A program made the position numbers and the translations under genes. 64,000 bases of DNA, from assembly GCA_028023455.1 (NCBI GenBank), contig JAQFVV010000050.1, forward strand, positions 2,312,411 to 2,376,410. The letters are read 5' to 3'. The notes beneath the pieces are model-generated. The model was not told the DNA's origin and did not search any database. It saw nothing but the letters and a program-made list of their open reading frames with translations. How positions within the stretch are numbered: the stretch's first letter is position 1; every line of letters begins with the position of its first letter. This document shows positions 57,760 through 64,000 of this stretch, one piece after another. The stretch comes from Epiperipatus broadwayi (taxonomy: Eukaryota; Onychophora; Udeonychophora; Euonychophora; Peripatidae).

Positions 57760-59290
57760 CTTGACTATTAGAAACTCAGAAAGATGTTTGTACTTTGTTG
57801 TCTTCTTGTTCTATTTAAAATACATATTGCACACCCTTTTATACAAATGACCTGAATTCAAATCTGAGTCAAGTAAACTTGATTTTTTAATAGCTTTGGA
57901 TTTTTTTTTATGTAACTAGTCCATAGACAACTTACCTAACCATTCCATACTGGTTAGTAAATGGGTAACTACTTATTTTTGGCAACCAGATAAGATTGCA
58001 AAAACACCCAAATACTAATCATTCTACATTGTCTAACCTGTTAAATGCTTCCTTCTCCTCTATTGTTTCTTTGTTAGGATTTACTAGAGAGAATTTTGAC
58101 CTATCAAATCTTTTTACATTTTAATAGGTAATGATGGTTTTATGCATGCTGATTAAACTATATATGTATGCATATAATGTTCTGGCCTAAAAGTAGATAC
58201 TGATCTATAGCCTGTTGTTCAAGATATCGTGTAAAATTTTGGTGTTAAAGTGATTGGTTTAATTTATCTCACAAGAACCAAATTTGTAGACTATTTTAAA
58301 ATTTTATCAAAAATCAAATTTGTTTTATTATTTTTTTTAAAATATATATTTATCTGTATCATTTTATTTTTACTCAATGTTTTTCATTTAAAACATCATG
58401 CAACTTCTAAAATACACAACTTATCTTTTTTTTTAAATCTTCAAATATTAGAATAAACATTAGAATAGTATACTTGAAAATAAAAATGGATAAGAAAGTG
58501 CAATATAAGAGTGAGAGAATAAAGAGGTATTATTAAAATAATTAAATGCTTTACTATTCCAGAATTCATAAAAAGTTCAGCACCAGAAATGATAACCATG
58601 TGTTATATTAGCATTATTGAAAGAATTACAAAACTAAAATAAAACTGGGCAGGTATATTTATATAAAAGGTGACAATAGATAGACTGTTGAAAGCAGAAT
58701 CCATAAGATTGCCAAATATCTAGAAAAAGATCACAATGTGAGATGAATGCATGAAATAAGAAAATTAACTGTTATGCTAAGAAGAGAGGCATTAATTTGG
58801 AGAATTGGATTTAAATTTGGAAAGACCTTCACACTCAAGTGAAATGGGAATGGGTGAAAATAATAATTAAAAAAATATATGCACAGGTTCTTGAGATATA
58901 CTTCAACTATCTTTTCTTTGCTCCACATCACCAGACTCCAAGTCAAATGTTATTTGTAGTCATTTTGTATTTATTTCATGTACATTGTCAATCTATTTTT
59001 GTAAGAATCACATATGCATTCAATGACATTAACAGTTTTTTAACATATATGCTAATCATTATCAGTCATTTGTTATTATGTTAGAAATTATTACATAACT
59101 TTTAAGCTCATAAGCAGACTTCCACGAAGACCTACATTAATTAAATAATAAGATGCTATGACAAAGTGAAAACTTAACATTATCTTTTTAGGAATACTAC
59201 TTCCCTTCACATGCACAATGCAACATATTACTTTTAGATCAGTATTACGATAACTTAATACAACATATTCATAATGAGGAATTTACTTCT
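57760..59290. other. AT-rich stretch with a SINE tail fragment
   Basis: At 58563-58595, TTCATAAAAAGTTCAGCACC matches the shared SINE 3' tail (minus strand), but no head is readable. Otherwise nothing recognised. Confidence 0.4.
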
Positions 59291-59302
59291 TTTTTTGTCA
59301 CT

Positions 59303-59320
59303 TCATCATCATCATCATCA
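59303..59320 (-). repeat. (TGA)n 3' tail of RTE copy 2
   Basis: TCATCATCATCATCATCA on plus, the same element end as at 12969-12988. Confidence 0.85.
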
Positions 59321-61690
59321 ACCATTATCAATCCACTGCAGGATGAAGGTGTTTCCAAGTTTAATCCATCTTCTCCGATCTTTAGCTTCTCTTTTCCACA
59401 ACACCCCTGCACATTTTCTTATTTCATCCATCCATCTCACATGTGGTCTCTTTCTGGGTCTTTTACAATCTCTTGGAATCCAGTTTAAAATTTCAATTGT
59501 CCATCTATTATCATTTCTTCTACCAATATGTCCAGCCCAACTCCATTTCAATCTTTTAATTTTTTCAATAAGGTCAGTAACACCTGTTTGTTGTCTTACC
59601 TTACATTGCGTTTTCGATCTCTTCTTGTTACTCCCAACATGCATCTCTCCATACTCCTTTGAGTGGTCTGAAGTCTCTGTATTGCTCTTCTATTAAGTGT
59701 CCAAGTCTCAGATCCATAAGTAAGAACTGGTAAAACACATTTGTTAAAAACCATTCTTTTCAAACACATAGGCATATTTCCTTTTAGTATCAAGTTATTT
59801 CTACCAAAAGCACTCCAACCAAGTTTAAGTCTATGATTAATTTCCTCCATTATGTTTCCATCTGTATTAATAATCTGACCTAGGTATTTGTAACTGTTAA
59901 CTTCTTCTAATTCTTCATAATCAATCTTTATTTTCATATTTTGAGCAAATCGATTAAACATTACTTTAGTCTTTTTAACATTTATCTTTAGTCCTACTTT
60001 TCTACTTTCATCTGCTAACTCCTGCAACATTTTCTGAAGCTCTGAAGCATTATTTGCAAAAACAACTACATCATCTGCAAAATCTACATGACTTAAATAA
60101 TCTCCATTTACTTTCATTCCTTTAGTTTCCCATTTTAATCCACAAAATACTTCTTGCAGCACTGCTGTAAAAAGTTTTGGAGATATGGAGTCACCTTGCC
60201 TTACACCTTTCTCAATGTTGATTTTTCCAGTATCATTATGTAATCTAATTGTTGCTGTTGCATTTTTATAAATATTCTTTAAAATATGACAATATCCTGG
60301 ATCTCTATCTTGATGATCCAATGCTTTAATCACTGAAGAAATGTGTATAGAATCGAATGCCTTTTCATAATCTACAAATCCAAAACATAATGACAACTCA
60401 TATTCATTTGTCCTTTCTATGACTTCTCTCAATACCTGGATATGATCTATTGTACTAAAACCACTTTTAAATCCAGATTGTTCTCTTGGTTGGTGGAAAT
60501 CCAAAGTTCTCTATAGACGAGTTGTAATTATCTTGGTAAAAATTTTATATAAAACTGATAAAAGGCTGATAGGTCTGTAATTTCTAATATCTTCTTTATC
60601 ACCTTTTTTAAATATTAATATTATTACTGCATTCTTCCAATCTTCCGGTACATCTTTATCATTTAGACATTTGGTATATAACTTTGCTAAAATTGTTTCT
60701 ATTTCTTCACCTGCTTCTTTTAATATATCAATTATAATTCCATCATTTCCTGGAGCCTTTCCTTTCTTCATACACTTAATTGCATGTCTCACTTCTTCAT
60801 TTAAGATTCTGGGCAATTCGGAAGATGTAATAGATATAGGAGGTACTTGTTCTTTATTACTATATAATTCTTGATAAAAATCTTCTACCAATTTCATGAT
60901 ATCATCTCTCTTTTTAGTAATAATTCCATCTTTTTTTCTTATTGCAGATATAAATTTCCTACCAATACCAAAATGTTGTTTAACATTCTTGAGACTTTTA
61001 TTTTCTTCTACAGCTTTCCTTGCTATTTCACAGTTATACTTTCTTATATCATTTTCAACTCTTTTCCGTATCATTTTACAAAATTCGAGATATTCAATTC
61101 TTTTTAATACATCATTTTTGTATATCTTCATATTCCTTCTTTTCTTCATAAATCCTCTAGTCTCAGTAGAAATTTTATTAGTCAATTGCTGCTTTTTTCT
61201 ACTAGCTATCTTTGTTGCAGTTTTTAAAAGTGTATCAGTTATTTTCATATTAATTTCATTCAAATCTGAATCATGTTCAAAATCTCCTAACACTTGAAAC
61301 CTATTTGTAAGTTCTAATTTAAATTCATTAGAATGTTTCTGAAGATTAGGAATATCAACTGTAAATATTGTTTTTCTTAATAATTTTTGTCTTTCTAGTT
61401 TTATATTAACACGTAACTTACACCTTACTAATCGATGATCACTTCCTGTGTTAAATTTATTAAGAACATTACAATCTTGAAATATGTATTTTCTGTTAGT
61501 CAAAATATAATCCAATTCTGCTGTACCTTCATTTGGATGCTTTCATGTCCATTTCCTTCTAACATTTTTCTCAAAAAAAGAATTCATAATATAAAGTTTT
61601 TCTTTTTCCGCAAACTCCACAAGTCTATGTCCTCTCTCATTTCTATTACTTATAGGAACAGTAATATTTAATTTTAATCTGTACACTTTA
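59318..61690 (-). pseudogene. RTE-type LINE, longer copy, three lesions
   Basis: Minus strand, from the end of the endonuclease domain to the C terminus. Visible: [31 protein letters not shown] and [12 protein letters not shown] (the SDH signature of AP-type endonucleases). The linker and RT follow with FVDYEKAFDSIH, GVRQGDSISPKLF and FADDVVVFA, then the LKWSWAGHIGRR and RPHVRWMDEI C-terminal motifs. Lesions: TGA at 61543-61545 where Trp is expected, TAG at 60511-60513 (CAG in the other copy), and a 1-bp loss near 59600 shifting frame. The 5' end, about 61690, is truncated inside the endonuclease. The copy at 12986-14620 is very similar, so both are fairly recent. Confidence 0.88.
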
Positions 61691-61757
61691 AACATGTTAA
61701 TAATTAAGTCATAAAAAATGCAACTATAATTTATGCTTTATAAAATATGACTTTATT

Positions 61758-61868
61758 GTTCAGGAGTTCATAAAAAGTTAGAGAGCAAAGCTTGCGAGTA
61801 TCAGAATCGATCCTGGAACTTTCCAATCCCAAGTCGGATGTTCTAACCCCTGTTGCCAAACTGCATAG
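61758..61868 (-). repeat. tRNA-derived SINE with shared 3' tail
   Basis: Minus strand: CAGTTTGGCAACAGGGGTTA then GAACATCCGACTTGGG (head like 56345), B box GGATCGATTCT, ending CTCTAACTTTTTATGAACTC. Confidence 0.65.
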
Positions 61869-61869
61869 A

Positions 61870-62418
61870 ACATATTATAATCTACATCACAACAAGTCAT
61901 CAAGCCTTAGATTATAATAGCATGCATTAATAATATATCAAAAACCAAATATATTAGTAATATTAGTGTATAATGAAAATTTACGTTGTTCATTTTTTTT
62001 TTTTTTTGCTTATAAATAAATAAACATCTAAATACATATTTAGCAACTAAGATTATAAAAAACCTTTTTCAGTAACATTTTATTATCCTTCTCAGTATCA
62101 TGTTACACAAAGTATCTCAATGAAATGATAATTAGTTTTTGGTTCCCTCTCCATATTGCCTATAGAACCATATCTGAATCAATACATGCCTTATGTAGCG
62201 GCTTAGTTATGCTATTTTCCACCAAGAATGCAAAGTGCTAGCATGTCTAGATCACAATTTATGACACAAAATGCATGTCCAATACCTTGACACATGTTGA
62301 AACACCATGCTGACATTACATTTCATTTTAAATTGGACAAAACTACTACTAAAGCACTTGAAATAATTCATATTGTATATATCAGTAAATCCATCAATAG
62401 TGAAAATGTTTTCATATG
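61870..62418. other. AT-rich stretch, nothing recognised
   Basis: A T-rich run lies near 61996-62008. No feature supported. Confidence 0.5.
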
Positions 62419-62591
62419 GTTTCCAATATTTTAAACCATCAAACATCACATGATCACCATCTCTATACTCGCACATAATTTGTTGTAAACAAAGGCAAAA
62501 CTCCCCATACAGTAGTGGCACCCTGTGCCAAACAAAGTAATCAATGGATGCCAGAAGGTTTGTGCATAAAATCCCTATCTAGTGCCTACTC

Positions 62592-62650
62592 ATCCAATAT
62601 CCCCAGACTAGTTTCTGGCTTGTGGCCATCATCAGGGAGAAGCCTTGGAT
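62592..62650 (-). ncRNA. Hammerhead ribozyme, type I, family B
   Basis: Minus strand: ATCCAA, GGC, TTCTCC, CTGATGA, TGGC-CACAA-GCCA, GAAA, CTAG, TC^, TGGGGA, TA, TTGGAT. Stem II has four clean pairs and the GTC triplet is canonical. Outer stem I is perfect. Inner stem I has one C-T mismatch next to the core and two G-T pairs. Confidence 0.83.
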
Positions 62651-62893
62651 CTGAGAGCACTGCACCTAGATCTTAGGATCTAATGCAACCCTCCAGCAGC
62701 CACTTTTTAACACCAAAATGTATGGGTGCTGAATTGAGTTCAGACCCATATGACTATATAAGCTATTGAGCTTAGATTGAAGATATTAACAATGTTTTCA
62801 ATTTTATTCTCATAGTTTTGTAGTAAAGTAGAGTTAAAAGGTGGCTGCTGGAGGGTTGCATTAGATCCTAAGATCTAGGTGCAGTGTTCTCAG

Positions 62894-62952
62894 ATCCAAG
62901 GCTCCTCACTGATGATAGCCACAAGCCAGAAACTAGTCTGGGGATATTGGAT
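62894..62952 (+). ncRNA. Hammerhead ribozyme, type I, family B
   Basis: ATCCAA, GGC, TCCTCA, CTGATGA, TAGCCACAAGCCA, GAAA, CTAG, TC^, TGGGGA, TA, TTGGAT. Inner and outer stem I are fully paired (one G-T). Stem II keeps T-A, G-C and C-G with one A-C mismatch. The cleavage triplet is GTC. Confidence 0.85.
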
Positions 62953-63057
62953 GAGTAGGCACTAGATAGGGATTTTATGCACAGGCCTTCTGGCATCCAT
63001 TGATTACTCTGTGGTGGCACTACTGTATGGGGAGTTTTGCCTTTGTTTCCAATATTT

Positions 63058-63890
63058 GGCGATGATAGGGAAAGTATTTAATCTAATCTAGAAATATATG
63101 AAACACAATCACATTTTTTGTTACAAAAAATATGGAGACATGTGAATGATTTAAAATTGTTGAATAGGTTAACTATGTCTTTATATAGCACATTCTCTGA
63201 CTCAGAGATGGTCTTTCTATCACTATGGATGAAAAAATAGTTCATATTTTCACTGAGATAATAAGTTTATATAAAATACTTTGTTTACAAAAGTGCACCA
63301 ACGTTGAAGGATAAGAATACATTGACTAAATACACTTTTTCGTATTACAGTAAAAGCCTATTTACATCCAAATCCTATCAATGAATCACTTCACTTGGTT
63401 TTTGAAATGGCCATCACTTTGTGACAAAGTCTAAAATATTCATTTGTGAACACTCTGTACCATTCATTTGATAGTTTTTTATTAATTTCACAGCAGAAAC
63501 TTAAACTAAAATGTATATTGATTGATATTAATCTCAACTGAAATAACTAAATATCAGTATAATTCAGAGAATAATAAAACAAAACCAAGAAGATGGATTT
63601 GCAAAACCAAGAAATTGCTTAACATAGGAGTTTAAAGTATTGAGTCTGCTTGTGTGACCTCAATTTTGTTAAAAATCATGAAATGGAAAATTGTAAGCGT
63701 ATATGTAATTTATTTACTTATTTATTTTCAGTTTTGTAAAGTTAAATGAAATATTTGCATTTTGCTAAGTATATAACATTCACATATCAGATTTTATTCC
63801 ATGAAGGTTTTTTTTTATTGAATACAAGTATAATTTATGTACCTGGAATTATGTAATTATGTAAGGCATTTGAACATAAGTTTTCAAGCT
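63058..63890. other. AT-rich stretch, nothing recognised
   Basis: No coding, RNA or repeat feature supported. Confidence 0.5.
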
Positions 63891-63899
63891 TCTTTCAGC

Positions 63900-64000
63900 T
63901 ATCCAATCTATCTCATACAACTGATACATTTGACCACACATATCCATAAGAAATAAAAATCTCCAATATACACATTTTGTGCTTAAACAGCACTCATCAG
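63900..64000 (-). ncRNA. Family A repeat with hammerhead cut by the window end
   Basis: Minus strand from 64000: CTGATGA, GTGCTGTTTAAGCAC, AAAA (G12 lost), TGTGTA, TA, TTGGAG. The 5' stem I strand lies beyond the window. The preceding 63900-63955 is family A interior (ATCTCATACAACTGATACAT). Confidence 0.6.

Larger units (their letters stand above)
62432..63044. repeat. Family B hammerhead element, inverted, 13-bp target duplication
   Basis: GTTTCCAATATTT flanks the element at 62419-62431 and 63045-63057. It starts TAAACCATCAAACATCACATG and ends GGGGAGTTTTGCCTTT, like the copy at 19954-20512. The two halves are inverted around a ~130-bp spacer (62705-62835, containing TATATAAGCTATTGAGCTTA) and carry one hammerhead each. 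This is the best-preserved family B copy. Confidence 0.88.

Overview
The window reads as non-coding, repeat-packed animal DNA. It is strongly AT-rich, and I find no intact host gene with recognisable exons. What can be identified is nearly all mobile DNA: RTE-type, RTE/BovB-like and L1/Tx1-like non-LTR retrotransposons, two decayed hAT DNA transposons, several tRNA-derived SINEs, microsatellites, and many copies of short hairpin-forming repeats. The mix fits a lophotrochozoan invertebrate; a cephalopod mollusc is my best guess. That is inference from repeat style, not from a diagnostic gene.

Layout. 0-10 kb: AT-rich sequence with a tRNA-Gly-like relic, a TCTA microsatellite and a triplicated ~140-bp repeat. 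10-21 kb: an L1/Tx1 tail, a 5'-truncated but open RTE copy (12986-14620), a near-perfect 890-bp palindrome flanked by 8-bp direct repeats (14829-15716), and other hairpin repeats. 21-31 kb: tRNA-like heads, a 473-bp repeat dimer, a decayed RTE/BovB-like LINE, and a possible methyltransferase-like exon at 29.5 kb. 30.6-33.8 kb: hAT element 1 (BED-finger type). 41.8-46.2 kb: hAT element 2, with end motifs and 8-bp target duplication, carrying a duplicated 15-bp minisatellite. 48-57 kb: an L1/Tx1 copy with the inverted structure expected of twin priming, more hairpin repeats, and LINE relics. 59.3-61.7 kb: a second, longer RTE copy with two stops and one frameshift. 62.4-63.0 kb: a palindromic repeat with 13-bp target duplication.

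The main discovery is that the hairpin and dimer repeats are not featureless foldbacks. At least four sequence-unrelated families (A, B, C, D; possibly E) each carry a type I hammerhead self-cleaving ribozyme: CTGANGA, a stem II hairpin, GAAA, a tiny self-complementary helix III, the NUH cleavage triplet, and a two-part stem I whose strands pair across the motif. Monomer spacing is about 405-475 bp, several copies begin or end at the predicted cleavage site, and three insertions are flanked by 11-14-bp target duplications. This is the signature of retrozymes: small non-autonomous retroelements spread through ribozyme-processed, probably circular RNA, with Penelope-like elements as plausible helpers. 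No helper is encoded in this window. RTE-type enzymes probably supplied the machinery for the SINEs, several of which share one 3' tail.
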